From Dialister histaminiformans (GTDB lineage Bacteria > Bacillota > Negativicutes > Veillonellales > Dialisteraceae): a stretch of 47,682 bases of DNA. The position numbers and the translations under genes are program-made. Below, in pieces: positions 33,761-42,567 of this stretch. Below the pieces are notes generated by a model. It was not told the origin of the DNA, did no database searches, and saw only the letters and a program-made list of their open reading frames with translations. The stretch spans positions 1 to 47,682 of the forward strand of contig NZ_FMXA01000015.1 of the NCBI RefSeq assembly GCF_900103425.1. The letters run 5' to 3'. How positions within the stretch are numbered: position 1 is the first letter of the stretch; each line of letters starts with the position of its first letter.

Positions 33761-34750
33761 TTACACCAGTCTTGTTCCGTCTTCTTCCAGTTTGACTCTG
33801 CCCATCTTGTAGAGGTGACCCAGTGCGCGTTTGAACGAGCCTTTGCTCATATCCAGTGCGTATTTGATGTCGCCGGGACTGCTCTTATCAGAAAATGGCA
33901 TAAAACCATTATGTTTTTCCATAAAATCGAGCAGCTTTTCCATATCTGCATCCATTGCCTTTTCCTTAGTAGGACGCAGGGAAATGTTCAGACGGCCATC
34001 TTCACGTACGAAGGTGACGCGACCGGTTACTTCCTGTCCAGCTTCCAGATTTCTCGGCATATCATCCTTATAGAGGAAAGCAATCCACTTCTCGCGGGTA
34101 ATGATAAACGCGCCAGATCGGGTAATGTTGTAAACAGTACCTTCAATCTTGCCACCCACCTTGATTCCATGAGCGGGTTTTGCAATTTTTATCATATCTT
34201 CTGCCACGCCACGCATGGTAACAGCCAGACGGCCTGTCTTATCAGTATAGAGCTTAATCCAGATTTTCTGTCCAGGATGAACACGGCCTATGGTTTCAGA
34301 AATAGGAAGAAAAATTCCTCGTTCAGTTCCCACGTCCACAAATGCACCAAACTTAGTAGTAAGCAGGACATCAGTATAGGCAATTTCCCCGTCCTTAACC
34401 TTTGGCAATCGCATACTGGCAGTAAGACGGTGATGCGGGTCATGATACAGGAATACCTTTACCCGATCCCCAACTTTTACCGGTTCCGTCTGCTGTGCAT
34501 TATGAAGCAGAATATCATCATTGGAATCACCGGTACCTGCGGAAAGGAATGCACCAAAGTCAGCCACACGGACCACTGGAAGTGTGGCAATAGAATTTTC
34601 CTTCAGTGTCATTTCTTTTTTCTGAACAAAATTGCGGTTCCGTTCGGAGTATTCTCGCTGTTTTTCTTCATCGTAAACAGGGTGGAATCTCTGGGTACGG
34701 CTTTTTGAAAAATCTTTTTTTACTGTTTTCTGTGTAATATCTTTTTCCAT
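33761..34750 (-). CDS. cvfB: S1-domain RNA-binding protein, CvfB/YitL family, with N-terminal extension
   Basis: 329 residues from ATG 34750, which follows the rsfS stop by 3 bases. Several S1-like OB folds: LKENSIATLPVVRVADFGAFL, DVLLTTKFGAFVDVGTERGIFLP and KIEGTVYNITRSGAFI; then a winged-helix C-terminus (SPGDIKYALDMSKGSFKRAL) typical of CvfB. The family usually begins at the equivalent of Met47 (34612), so 46 extra Lys/Arg/Glu-rich residues precede it here. The ribosome-binding site for 34612 is weak, which favours the longer form, but the choice is open. Role in RNA metabolism is by family; precise function unknown. Confidence 0.88.
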   Translation of the reverse strand: MEKDITQKTVKKDFSKSRTQRFHPVYDEEKQREYSERNRNFVQKKEMTLKENSIATLPVVRVADFGAFLSAGTGDSNDDILLHNAQQTEPVKVGDRVKVFLYHDPHHRLTASMRLPKVKDGEIAYTDVLLTTKFGAFVDVGTERGIFLPISETIGRVHPGQKIWIKLYTDKTGRLAVTMRGVAEDMIKIAKPAHGIKVGGKIEGTVYNITRSGAFIITREKWIAFLYKDDMPRNLEAGQEVTGRVTFVREDGRLNISLRPTKEKAMDADMEKLLDFMEKHNGFMPFSDKSSPGDIKYALDMSKGSFKRALGHLYKMGRVKLEEDGTRLV

Positions 34751-34753
34751 CAA

Positions 34754-35140
34754 TTATCTTTTCACCTTAAGCATGCCTTCAAAGCCATCGGCTTCATCAT
34801 CTTCTTCATGATATTCTTCTGCCGGTGCTTCACTCCAGAGGCTGTCCAGTTCGTAATGACGTCTTTCATCATCTGTGAAGATATGAACGATAACGTCACC
34901 AAAATCCAGAAGGATCCAGTCCCCTTCACGATAGCCTTCCTTGCGGAGGCAGTGAACCTTCTTTTCTGCCATCTTGTCTTCCACCGCATCAGCAGCTGCC
35001 TGGCTCTGCTTCTTGTTTCGTGTAGAAGCCAGAATGAAATAATCAGCAATAGATGTCAGATCTCTCACATTAAGAACCTTGATAAGGACACCTTTCTTAT
35101 CCGCAATAGCATGACAAATTTCTTTAATTTCCTGATTCAT
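34754..35140 (-). CDS. rsfS: Ribosomal silencing factor RsfS
   Basis: 128 residues. Binds uL14 on the 50S subunit to block premature joining with 30S. Core: ICHAIADKKGVLIKVLNVRDLTSIADYFILASTRNKKQ and GDWILLDFGDVIVHIF. The acidic extension (EEYHEEDDEADGFEG) after the domain is longer than in many homologues. Nineteen bases after the LCP gene, in the nadD-yqeK-LCP-rsfS order known from many Firmicutes. Confidence 0.96.
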   Translation of the reverse strand: MNQEIKEICHAIADKKGVLIKVLNVRDLTSIADYFILASTRNKKQSQAAADAVEDKMAEKKVHCLRKEGYREGDWILLDFGDVIVHIFTDDERRHYELDSLWSEAPAEEYHEEDDEADGFEGMLKVKR

Positions 35141-35159
35141 TGATTAAAATCTCCTTTAT

Positions 35160-36044
35160 TTAATTCATAGTAGAAGCAATGGTCTTCTGCATTTCAATCG
35201 GGTTTACTACCCATACCTTAGTATTTTTATCTTTGTTTTCCATCTCTCCTGGGAGAATGGCAAACTGAATATTTTCAGCCGGGAAACCAGTAATATCATA
35301 AGCCAGAGATGCGGCTTCCTTATAGGTAACATTGGAATAATAAGGAGCCCAGTAATGACGCACCATTTCCCAGTTGGTAACCGCATAGTGCTGCTGCATC
35401 TGAAGCAGACAGGTCTTCATAAAACGCTGCTGTCTCTGAATCCTGGCAATTTCATCCTGTTCCGGATCCATGTAGCGTACATAAGCCATCGCACCATTAG
35501 CATCCAGAGTCTGATAACCCGTGTACAGATGGAAATCGGCTGTTCCATCTCCCTTATTATGCATCATTTCCTGTTCCACATACAGATTTATATTTCCGAA
35601 ATGGTTCATAGCCTCATTAAATGTTTTTTCATTGAAAATGATGAAATGGTTAATACGGATATGCATCAGATTTTCAATACAGCTTTTGGTTTCAATGACT
35701 CCGCCCTTGCGATAAGCTTCCCCCACCGTAATCTGATTCTTTGCATCAATGCCAAGTCCGGATGATGTACTGGCAGGCACAGAAATCAGCTCCAGATGTT
35801 TCGTCTTGCGGTCAACAGAGCAGACAATTACCGTCTCTGCAGACGGCACCGGGTCATTATTTATCCCCACCAGCAGATAATAATCAGGTGCTGAAGCCGT
35901 CTCTGCTGTTCCCGTATCAGATTTCATTGACACATAGCGGTATATGGATGCGGCGGCATAAACCAGGGCTCCACACAAAGCGATAATGACCAGAATAAAT
36001 GCCATCAGCTTTCCCAGACGAATGTGATATTTTCTTCTACGCAT
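35160..36044 (-). CDS. LytR-CpsA-Psr (LCP) family protein
   Basis: 294 residues: short basic cytoplasmic tail, one transmembrane helix (about 12-34, LMAFILVIIALCGALVYAAA), then an extracytoplasmic LCP domain. LCP enzymes transfer polymers from lipid carriers to peptidoglycan. Recognisable parts: VDRKTKHLELISVPA, ETKSCIENLMHIRINHFIIFN, LDANGAMAYVRYMDPEQDEIARIQRQQRFM. The usual PRDT motif after SVP is replaced (SVPASTSSG), and the domain is short, so catalytic activity is uncertain. Its ATG directly abuts the yqeK stop. No gene name is safe. Confidence 0.85.
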   Translation of the reverse strand: MRRRKYHIRLGKLMAFILVIIALCGALVYAAASIYRYVSMKSDTGTAETASAPDYYLLVGINNDPVPSAETVIVCSVDRKTKHLELISVPASTSSGLGIDAKNQITVGEAYRKGGVIETKSCIENLMHIRINHFIIFNEKTFNEAMNHFGNINLYVEQEMMHNKGDGTADFHLYTGYQTLDANGAMAYVRYMDPEQDEIARIQRQQRFMKTCLLQMQQHYAVTNWEMVRHYWAPYYSNVTYKEAASLAYDITGFPAENIQFAILPGEMENKDKNTKVWVVNPIEMQKTIASTMN

Positions 36045-36623
36045 TTACAGCCCCTCTTCCATTTTTTTCAGCAGATCATTCCGCCCTTCCATGGTTAGCG
36101 GATAAATGAAGGCATTGGTATCCAAAAGATGTGAAATGGTAGATGCATAAGCTGCCAGTACCGCCTTATCCAGTGAAATTTCTGAAAGCCGGCGAAGATT
36201 GTCCACGCCAGGAAAATCTCTGGATGGTTCAATATAATCTGCCAGAAAAACAATCTTTTCCAGAAGCTGCATATCCGGATGTCCTGTGGTGTGATAATAA
36301 ACAGCAGACAGAATTTCCTCATCCGTTATATTGAACAGTTTTCTCGCCAGAACGGATCCGGCCGGTCCATGGAGGAGCGCCTTACTGTTATATAGTGCCA
36401 GATCCATGGGAATACGGCCTTCATCTGCCAGCTGTTGCATTTTCTCCAGAGGGAGATTTTTTGCACAATCATGCACGAGGCCGGCAAGTTCTGCCTTGTC
36501 AGGATCGGCATACCCATAGTTTTCAGCCAGGTGGCGGGAAACAGAAGCAACTCCCAGCGAATGGATATATCTCTTATCTTTTAACAATTCCTTCAAACGT
36601 TTTTTTATTTCCTTCTTATCCAT
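36045..36623 (-). CDS. yqeK: YqeK-type HD-domain hydrolase (Ap4A-cleaving)
   Basis: 192 residues. HD motif LAGLVHDCAKNLP, further ligands in LLHGPAGSVLAR and VYYHTTGHPDM, and FLADYIEPSRDFPGV are standard for YqeK, described as a symmetrical diadenosine tetraphosphatase. Two bases separate it from nadD; nadD-yqeK is a near-universal Firmicute pair. Its HD metal ligands appear complete. Confidence 0.95.
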   Translation of the reverse strand: MDKKEIKKRLKELLKDKRYIHSLGVASVSRHLAENYGYADPDKAELAGLVHDCAKNLPLEKMQQLADEGRIPMDLALYNSKALLHGPAGSVLARKLFNITDEEILSAVYYHTTGHPDMQLLEKIVFLADYIEPSRDFPGVDNLRRLSEISLDKAVLAAYASTISHLLDTNAFIYPLTMEGRNDLLKKMEEGL

Positions 36624-36625
36624 GG

Positions 36626-37231
36626 TTACCTTCTGTATAAATGATGTTCTTTAATAAACTGAATAACGGAATCCGGCATAAGATAGCGCGTGGAAACTCC
36701 CCGTGCAAGCCAATCCCTGAGAATGGTTGACGAAATGGCCAATTCAGGCGTTTTCAGTGTAAGAATCTTCTCCTTTCCCAGTTCACCGAAAAAGGCAATG
36801 GTTTTTGCAAGCTTTTCCTTCTTTTCCGGGCGGCTGGCGCTGATAAAGTAGCAGGCATGGAGAAGCTCCTTATTGTATTTCCATTCCGGCAGATCAGCTA
36901 CTGCATCTGTACCGGCAATAAAATAAAAATCGGTGTTCACATCACAGCGTTCCCGCAGTTCCCTTATGGTATCCACCGTATAGGAAATGCCTTCCCTCTC
37001 AATCTCAATGGGAGAAATTGAAAAGTGGTCATTTCCTGCAATAGCCAGCCTGACCATTTCATATCGAAGGTACTTATCTATATTATGCATATCCTTCTGC
37101 GGGGTATCGGCAGTGGGAATGAAGATAATCTTCTCCAGGCCAAACTCCTGCCATGCAGCTTCCGCTATTACCAGATGTCCAATATGTATGGGATTAAATG
37201 AACCACCGAAAATTCCTATTTTATGTGACAT
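36626..37231 (-). CDS. nadD: Nicotinate-nucleotide adenylyltransferase
   Basis: 201 residues from ATG 37231; the frame is open upstream but the family start MSHKIGIFGGSFNPIHIGHL fixes the N-terminus. Makes deamido-NAD from NaMN and ATP. Nucleotidyltransferase motifs: GGSFNPIHIGH and ISSTILRDWLARG. The start lies inside the end of the 58-residue membrane-protein gene (16-base overlap). Confidence 0.96.
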   Translation of the reverse strand: MSHKIGIFGGSFNPIHIGHLVIAEAAWQEFGLEKIIFIPTADTPQKDMHNIDKYLRYEMVRLAIAGNDHFSISPIEIEREGISYTVDTIRELRERCDVNTDFYFIAGTDAVADLPEWKYNKELLHACYFISASRPEKKEKLAKTIAFFGELGKEKILTLKTPELAISSTILRDWLARGVSTRYLMPDSVIQFIKEHHLYRR

Positions 37232-37392
37232 AAATAAATTGCTACATCCAAGAATAAAACACAAATAATAATGAAAACAAGTACTTCCAGACAATGACGC
37301 ACTTCAAAACGGCCTTTTGTCGTCTTAGTCAGATAATACCATATCCACCTGAGCTTATACGCCAGGGAAAAATCCTTTTGTTTATTGCTCAT
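37216..37392 (-). CDS. Unnamed 58-residue single-pass membrane protein between proA and nadD
   Basis: ATG 37390-37392 overlaps the proA stop in a classic ATGA; stop TAG at 37216-37218 lies within nadD. An AGG seven bases upstream of the ATG can serve as ribosome-binding site. The protein has a basic N-terminal half (SNKQKDFSLAYKLRWIWYY, then KTTKGRFEVRH) and one transmembrane helix (about residues 35-55, LEVLVFIIICVLFLDVAIY). I do not recognise a family. Tight coupling on both sides suggests a real gene. Too short for common gene-calling cut-offs. Confidence 0.7.
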   Translation of the reverse strand: MSNKQKDFSLAYKLRWIWYYLTKTTKGRFEVRHCLEVLVFIIICVLFLDVAIYLCHIK

Positions 37393-38645
37393 CCACGTAC
37401 CTGTCCATCGCCGAATATCTTATATTTGCATGTGACCAGTGCTTCCAGTCCCATAGGGCCTCGTACATGGAGTTTCTGTGTACTGATGCCGATTTCAGCA
37501 CCAAAGCCAAATTCAAAACCATCAGTAAAACGAGTGGACGCATTCACATAGACACAGGCTGCATCAATAGCATTTACAAAAAGGCGTGCATTTTTCTTGT
37601 TTTCAGTGACGATACATTCCGAATGATGAGTAGAATAACGGGAAATATGATTTATGGCTTCTTCCAGAGAATCCACTACCCTGACGGAAAGTATGAGATC
37701 ACCATATTCTGTACTCCAGTCTGCCTCCACTGCAGGAATGGCATGAGGCCACAGAGAACATATTCTTTCATCACCCCGGATTTCCACTCCGTAGGCTTCC
37801 AGTTCAGGAAATACCTTCTTCACTGCAGCATCAGCTACATCCTTATGGATAAGAAGGGTTTCCATAGCATTGCATACGGATGGACGCTGAACCTTGGCAT
37901 TGACTATGATTCTGACTGCCTTGTCCAAATCCGCTTCTTTATCCACATAGGTGTGGCATACCCCGCTTCCGGTTTCAATCACAGGAACAGAGCTGTTGCT
38001 TACCACCGTCTGAATCAGGCGATGGCCGCCTCTGGGGATAACCAGGTCAATAATGCCACGAAGATGAAGCAGTTCGTTTACCAACTCATGGGATGGATCC
38101 AGAATGCTGAATACGGCCTGCTTTGGTACATTACAGGATACCAGAGCCTTCTGAATAACCTGTGTCAGTGCCGCATTGGTAAAATGAGCCTCTTTGCCAC
38201 CACGGAGTATGCAGGCATTACCACTCTTGAGACAAAGCACTGCCGCATCCACTGTCACATTCGGACGGGATTCATAAATCATGGCGATCGTACCAAAATG
38301 TACGGATGTCTTTACGATTTCCAGGCCATTAGGCAATGTACGGTCACTGATAGTCCTGCCCGATGGATCCGGGAGGGTCATAACCTGTCTTACCCCTTCC
38401 GCAATGGAGACAATCCTCTTCTCAGTCAGATTAAGTCGTTCCTTCATGGATGATGACAGATGAAATACTGATTCCGCGCGTTCCATATCCTTTGCGTTTT
38501 CCGCAAGGATGAAATCCGACTCTTTCAGAAGAGCATCATGAACAGCACCGAGTACTTCATTCTTCTTTGATTCCGAAAGACTGCCTAACACCTGGGAAGC
38601 TTTTTTAACTTCCAGACACGCTGCTTTAAGTTCACTGCTGTTCAT
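37389..38645 (-). CDS. proA: Glutamate-5-semialdehyde dehydrogenase (gamma-glutamyl phosphate reductase)
   Basis: 418 residues, aldehyde-dehydrogenase fold. Second step of proline synthesis. VRGGKEA-type substrate loop (ILRGGKEAHFTN), catalytic Cys in QRPSVCNAMETLLIH, and ASTRFTDGFEFGFGAEIGIST with HVRGPMGLEAL near the C-terminus. Ribosome-binding site AGGAGG before the ATG. It follows proB by 13 bases. Confidence 0.97.
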   Translation of the reverse strand: MNSSELKAACLEVKKASQVLGSLSESKKNEVLGAVHDALLKESDFILAENAKDMERAESVFHLSSSMKERLNLTEKRIVSIAEGVRQVMTLPDPSGRTISDRTLPNGLEIVKTSVHFGTIAMIYESRPNVTVDAAVLCLKSGNACILRGGKEAHFTNAALTQVIQKALVSCNVPKQAVFSILDPSHELVNELLHLRGIIDLVIPRGGHRLIQTVVSNSSVPVIETGSGVCHTYVDKEADLDKAVRIIVNAKVQRPSVCNAMETLLIHKDVADAAVKKVFPELEAYGVEIRGDERICSLWPHAIPAVEADWSTEYGDLILSVRVVDSLEEAINHISRYSTHHSECIVTENKKNARLFVNAIDAACVYVNASTRFTDGFEFGFGAEIGISTQKLHVRGPMGLEALVTCKYKIFGDGQVRG

Positions 38646-38658
38646 ATCATGTTCCTCC

Positions 38659-39804
38659 TTAGCGGATTACAAGTAAATAATTCCGATGTACTACCGTGTC
38701 ATATGTCTTTTCATACCCAAGACGTTCGCTTAAGTCGTCCGTCTGGCATCCGCGGATGCTGTTCACATCTTCTGCATCATAATGGGTAATGCCACGGGCT
38801 ATTTCCTGATCTCCATAACAGATGGATACCGGATCTCCCACATGGAAGTTTCCTTCTGCCCGCAAAATACCGACCGGCAGGAGACTGGAGCCATTATTCA
38901 CAATGGCATCCCGGCATCCTTTATCCACATAGATTCTACCTTTAATAGCAGAGCCAATAATAATCTGCCGCTTCTTCATCTGCGGATGCACATTATCGGC
39001 CTGGAACAGGGTACCAATGGCTTCACCATCCATAATAGAAAAGAGAACATCGTGAATACTGCTGTTGGCAATTACCATATCTATCCCCGAGCGGGTACAG
39101 ATTTCCGCAGCTTTCATCTTAGTCTGCATGCCACCCGTACCACGGGCAGTTCCCGCTCCGCCAGCCATATCCATATATTTTCTGGAGAATTCGCCGACAT
39201 AGGAAATAAACTGAGCATCAGGATTGGCAGAGGGATTATCTGTATATAACCCGTTGACATCAGAAAGGATAATCAGCAGATCTGCCTCACAGATACTTGC
39301 GACTACAGCCGACAGGGTATCATTATCTCCTACCTTAATTTCATCGGCAGTCACCGCATCATTTTCATTAACAATCGGGATAGCGTCCAATGCAAGAAGC
39401 GCATCCAGACAGCCACGGGCATAGAGATATCGTTTAGGATTCAGCGCATCCCCTTTTGTAAGGAGAATCTGAGAAACAATCCCGCCATATTCGTGAAAGA
39501 ACTTTTCATACAGATGCATGAGCGTTCCCTGCCCAACGGCTGCACAGGCCTGCTTTTCCGGAAGATTCTTCGGTTTGGTCGTATAGCCAAGACTCGGCAT
39601 ACCCATGGCAATGGCACCAGAAGATACGAGAACCATTTCATACCCGCGGTTCTGCAAATCCATCAACTGGCGGGCCATGCTGTCAAAAAAACGAAGGTTT
39701 GGTTTTCCGTTCGGATAGGTAAGAGAACTGGTTCCAATCTTAACCACCACCCTCTTTTTAGCAGGTATGGCCTGTCTGGCTTTCAGTTCATCTTGGGAGT
39801 TCAT
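38659..39804 (-). CDS. proB: Glutamate 5-kinase with PUA domain
   Basis: 381 residues from ATG 39804 (MNSQDEL); an alternative ATG at 39819 cannot be excluded. Amino-acid kinase core: VVVKIGTSSLT, VLVSSGAIAMGM, PIVNENDAV, LSDVNGLYT, GTGGMQTKMKAA. The C-terminal PUA domain (about 290-375, GRIYVDKGCRDAIVNNGSSLLP) is present, as in E. coli-type ProB. First step of proline synthesis, normally inhibited by proline. Overlaps yhbY by 17 bases. Confidence 0.95.
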   Translation of the reverse strand: MNSQDELKARQAIPAKKRVVVKIGTSSLTYPNGKPNLRFFDSMARQLMDLQNRGYEMVLVSSGAIAMGMPSLGYTTKPKNLPEKQACAAVGQGTLMHLYEKFFHEYGGIVSQILLTKGDALNPKRYLYARGCLDALLALDAIPIVNENDAVTADEIKVGDNDTLSAVVASICEADLLIILSDVNGLYTDNPSANPDAQFISYVGEFSRKYMDMAGGAGTARGTGGMQTKMKAAEICTRSGIDMVIANSSIHDVLFSIMDGEAIGTLFQADNVHPQMKKRQIIIGSAIKGRIYVDKGCRDAIVNNGSSLLPVGILRAEGNFHVGDPVSICYGDQEIARGITHYDAEDVNSIRGCQTDDLSERLGYEKTYDTVVHRNYLLVIR

Positions 39805-40081
39805 AATGTGACTTATCATCTTTCTGACGGAACAGTACACAGTTGCGTCCGATAACCTGTACCAGTTCACAGCCGAGATTATCGGCCAGAAGTTCTGCCA
39901 CATGACGGATATCTTCCGCAGAATTCTGATTAATCTTTACCTTAATCAGTTCGTTAGCTGTGATATTTTTTTCTGCACTGTCAATAACGGAAAAAGTAAG
40001 ACCATCCTTGCCAATCTGAACGGTTGCCGGCAGATGACTTGCCAGCGCTTTAAGATACTGTTTCTGTTTTCCTGTAAGCAT
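39788..40081 (-). CDS. yhbY: YhbY/CRM-domain RNA-binding protein
   Basis: 97 residues from ATG 40081, one base after the obgE stop; the frame extends upstream but MLTGKQKQYLKALASHLPATVQIGKDGLT is the typical YhbY start. The CRM fold carries the KH-like GKDGLT loop and ELIKVKI. YhbY associates with pre-50S particles. The obgE-yhbY order links two 50S assembly factors and is common in Firmicutes. Confidence 0.94.
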   Translation of the reverse strand: MLTGKQKQYLKALASHLPATVQIGKDGLTFSVIDSAEKNITANELIKVKINQNSAEDIRHVAELLADNLGCELVQVIGRNCVLFRQKDDKSHYELPR

Positions 40082-40082
40082 A

Positions 40083-41390
40083 CTATTCTTCATCCTCCTG
40101 TGGAGTATCTTCTCCATGTTTTCTTGCTGTATAAGTGAATTCCACACCGTACAGATTTACGGTATCGCCTTCTTTAATGCCTTCTTTCTTCAGAAGCTTT
40201 TCCAGATCCATGTATTTCCATGCCTTTTCAAAACGGCGAAGAGATACATAATCATCAAAATTGGTCATATTTACAAGCTTCTGTACGCGTTTACCTGTCA
40301 GATAATAAACGCCATCTTCCACCTTAACCTTGAAATCATCAGGCTTCACATCATAAATGATGGAAGTATCCGGAGTTTCCAATTCTACCTTCGGTGTAGC
40401 TTCAATGATCTGCCATGCTCTTTCCATAAGCGGCTTCAATCCACGGCCGTCCAGAGTGCAGATAGGGAAAAATTCATACCCTTCCGCTTCGATTTCTTCT
40501 CTCAGCTTGTCAAGTTTTGACATATCGGTAATCAGGTCAATCTTGTTAGCGGCCACCAGCTGTTTCTTTTTCGTCAGTTTATCGCTGTACTTAGCCAGCT
40601 CCTGGTTAATGACATGGAAATCATCTATCGGATCTCTGCCTTCACTGCCGGCAGCATCCAGTACATGAATCAGTACGCGGGTGCGTTCAATATGACGCAG
40701 GAATTCATCCCCCAGACCTACCCCTTCACTGGCCCCTTCAATAAGACCTGGAATATCCGCCATAACAAAGCTTCTGGATTCATCCAGGTTAACCATGCCA
40801 AGAATCGGATTCAATGTAGTGAAATGATAAGCAGCTACCTGCGGCTTAGCACCGGATACTTTGCGGATAAGGCTTGACTTACCAACACTTGGATATCCAA
40901 GAAGACCTACATCAGCCAGCACCTTCAGTTCCAGACGCATTTCTCTGCGTTCCCCAGGTTCCCCTTTTTCTGCATAAGTTGGTGCTCTTACGGCAGGCGT
41001 TGCGAAATGGGAATTGCCTCTGCCTCCCCGTCCGCCTTTTGCCAGTACAACCCGCTGACCATGATGAGTCATATCGGCAATTAATTTGCCTGTGTCAATA
41101 TCATAAATCAGTGTACCCAGCGGAACCGGGACCAGTACATCGTCAGCTGCTTTGCCAAAACAATCCTTGGCACCCCCGTTTTCCCCTTTTTTAGCGGCCC
41201 ATTTGCGATGGCGTCTGAATGCTTGCAGTGTGTTGATTTCCTGATCAGCTACAGCAATTACAGAACCACCTTCACCGCCATCACCACCAGCCGGGCCTCC
41301 GCGGGGAACATACTTTTCCCGGCGAAATGCCACCGCTCCATCGCCACCGGCTCCGGATTCAACGATTATTCTCGCTCTATCAATAAACAT
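40083..41390 (-). CDS. obgE: GTPase Obg (CgtA)
   Basis: 435 residues from ATG 41390 (GAGAGG six bases upstream; an earlier frame start lacks support). Obg is an essential 50S-assembly and stress GTPase. Gly-rich Obg fold first (GAGGDGAVAFRREKYVPRGGPAGGDGG), G domain GYPSVGKSSLIRKV, DIPGLIEGASEG and ANKIDL, then the C-terminal OCT domain (about 340-425). A promoter with TATAAT lies 42 bases upstream. Confidence 0.96.
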   Translation of the reverse strand: MFIDRARIIVESGAGGDGAVAFRREKYVPRGGPAGGDGGEGGSVIAVADQEINTLQAFRRHRKWAAKKGENGGAKDCFGKAADDVLVPVPLGTLIYDIDTGKLIADMTHHGQRVVLAKGGRGGRGNSHFATPAVRAPTYAEKGEPGERREMRLELKVLADVGLLGYPSVGKSSLIRKVSGAKPQVAAYHFTTLNPILGMVNLDESRSFVMADIPGLIEGASEGVGLGDEFLRHIERTRVLIHVLDAAGSEGRDPIDDFHVINQELAKYSDKLTKKKQLVAANKIDLITDMSKLDKLREEIEAEGYEFFPICTLDGRGLKPLMERAWQIIEATPKVELETPDTSIIYDVKPDDFKVKVEDGVYYLTGKRVQKLVNMTNFDDYVSLRRFEKAWKYMDLEKLLKKEGIKEGDTVNLYGVEFTYTARKHGEDTPQEDEE

Positions 41391-41431
41391 AATATACCTC
41401 TCAGTCAAAAACGCATAAAGTCTTACCTTAT

Positions 41432-41460
41432 ATTATACAAGATACAGGCCCAGATGGAAA
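41432..41460 (-). promoter_or_regulatory. obgE promoter
   Basis: Minus strand TTTCCA (41460-41455) - 17 bases - TATAAT (41437-41432). It would start the obgE-yhbY-proBA-nadD run. Confidence 0.6.
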
Positions 41461-41485
41461 TGCAGGAAGTTATAAAGACCGCATG

Positions 41486-41506
41486 GAGATTTGAGGTTTG
41501 AGCATG
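41486..41506 (+). repeat. Heptamer array (family 2), 3 units
   Basis: GAGATTT GAGGTTT GAGCATG: three consecutive 7-base units of the GAGGTNN type, between the obgE promoter and a hairpin at 41516-41552. Confidence 0.55.
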
Positions 41507-41515
41507 GATATGGAA

Positions 41516-41552
41516 AAGGTCGTCAGGAATATAGATACATTCTGACGACCTT
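41516..41552. terminator. Orphan terminator-like hairpin
   Basis: AAGGTCGTCAGGAAT / ATTCTGACGACCTT with an 8-base loop; plus strand continues GTTTTATTTT, minus strand TTTTCC. It lies over 1 kb from the stop of the 3D protein gene, so what it terminates is unclear. Confidence 0.6.
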
Positions 41553-42064
41553 GTTTTATTTTGAGAAAATATTTACAACATGCTCACTGCAAAAGTTGGA
41601 TACTTTTGTGCAGGCTTTGCATTCTACTCATCTTGATTCTCTATTTTGTGGGGATAAAGGATAACAATGCGGATATTGCACATGGATTTTCATCAGTTCA
41701 AAATGTTATATACACTAACTGGCTTTCCTGCTTCCTGACATAGAAGAAATCTAATTTCCCTTGCTCGAACATATTACGTCTCACGTATAACATTGGATAT
41801 AGTTGTTCTCCAGAATGGGAAACGTTTGAATTCTTGCCTTTATCTAATCATCAACATTCTGGCTTATGTTAGAGTATAAAACTAAGTCAGTGGAAAGTAG
41901 AATCCTCTTTGTTGGAATGTAGGAAAGCATGCTGTTGTTCTGGGATTATTGTAACCAGGCAATCCGCATTCTTACCCTTATCAAGCTTTAATACGGACCT
42001 GGATACCAAATATCCTCTTCTTGCAAAGGGTAAGAATGCAAAAGCTGATTAAAGGAAAGCATGA

Positions 42065-42155
42065 AAAACGATGCTCCTTTCTTGAAAGAAAGGGGGACCG
42101 ACGAAGTCGGTGGATAGTTGATTCCACTTTGTTTGAATAAAGGAAAGTAGAAGGA
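42065..42155 (+). repeat. Family-1 module, tip CCGAC-GAA-GTCGG
   Basis: Stem CCGAC (42098-42102) / GTCGG (42106-42110), preceded by CTCCTTTCTTGAAAGAAAGG and followed by TGGATAGTTGATTCC. The first hairpin here is CCTTTCTTGAAAGAAAGG, i.e. also a changed but paired sequence. Confidence 0.75.
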
Positions 42156-42159
42156 TATC

Positions 42160-42245
42160 ACATATTTCCCTCTCTGGAGAGAGAGGGGGACCGACGCATG
42201 TCGGTGGAAAGTAGAATCCTCTTTGTTGGAATGTAGGAATAGCAT
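42160..42245 (+). repeat. Family-1 module, tip CCGAC-GCAT-GTCGG
   Basis: First hairpin CCCTCTCT-GGAG-AGAGAGGG (about 42168-42187), second stem CCGAC (42191-42195) / GTCGG (42200-42204), then TGGAAAGTAGAATCCTC and TTTGTTGGAATGTAGGAA. Complete copy. Confidence 0.75.
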
Positions 42246-42334
42246 AAACATGTTGCCAATAATTACTCAAAATGGACATACCATTCATGCAATCTTTGAT
42301 TTTCTACTTATCAGCCATACTACCCTTTGTTCTA

Positions 42335-42484
42335 ACATACAGAAATCTACTTTCCCCCACCAGCTAAAGCTGGCGGTCCGCCCTTTCTCTCCAGAACGGG
42401 AAACCTTCGAGCCCCTGCCCCTGTCAATTCAAATTCATTCTTTGAGATTGCGTGTTTTTCTCGATACTTATATCTTCGTCAAAA
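42335..42484 (-). repeat. Family-1 module, tip CCAGC-TAAA-GCTGG, with long conserved tail
   Basis: Reverse copy with stem CCAGC / GCTGG at 42360-42373. From 42371 to 42484 it is almost identical (about 4 differences in 114 bases) to 46922-47034. The tail on the minus strand ends with an open peptide DEDISIEKNTQSQRMNLN and stop, kept in both copies. Confidence 0.75.
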
Positions 42485-42567
42485 TAGGAAACTGAATTCT
42501 AATGGGAAGTGCTTCATTGTCTGCCACATCCCCTAATAACCGGTTCCCTCCATTCTCAAACCTGTCT

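Larger units (their letters stand above)
41561..42567. other. 1-kb gene-free stretch filled with repeat modules
   Basis: No credible gene on either strand. It is a mosaic of family-1 modules and shared spacers, for example GCAAAGGGTAAGAATGCAAA at about 42023, which recurs with one change at about 47218. Partial copies lie at 41780-41830 (reverse) and 41880-41935 (forward). Confidence 0.65.
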
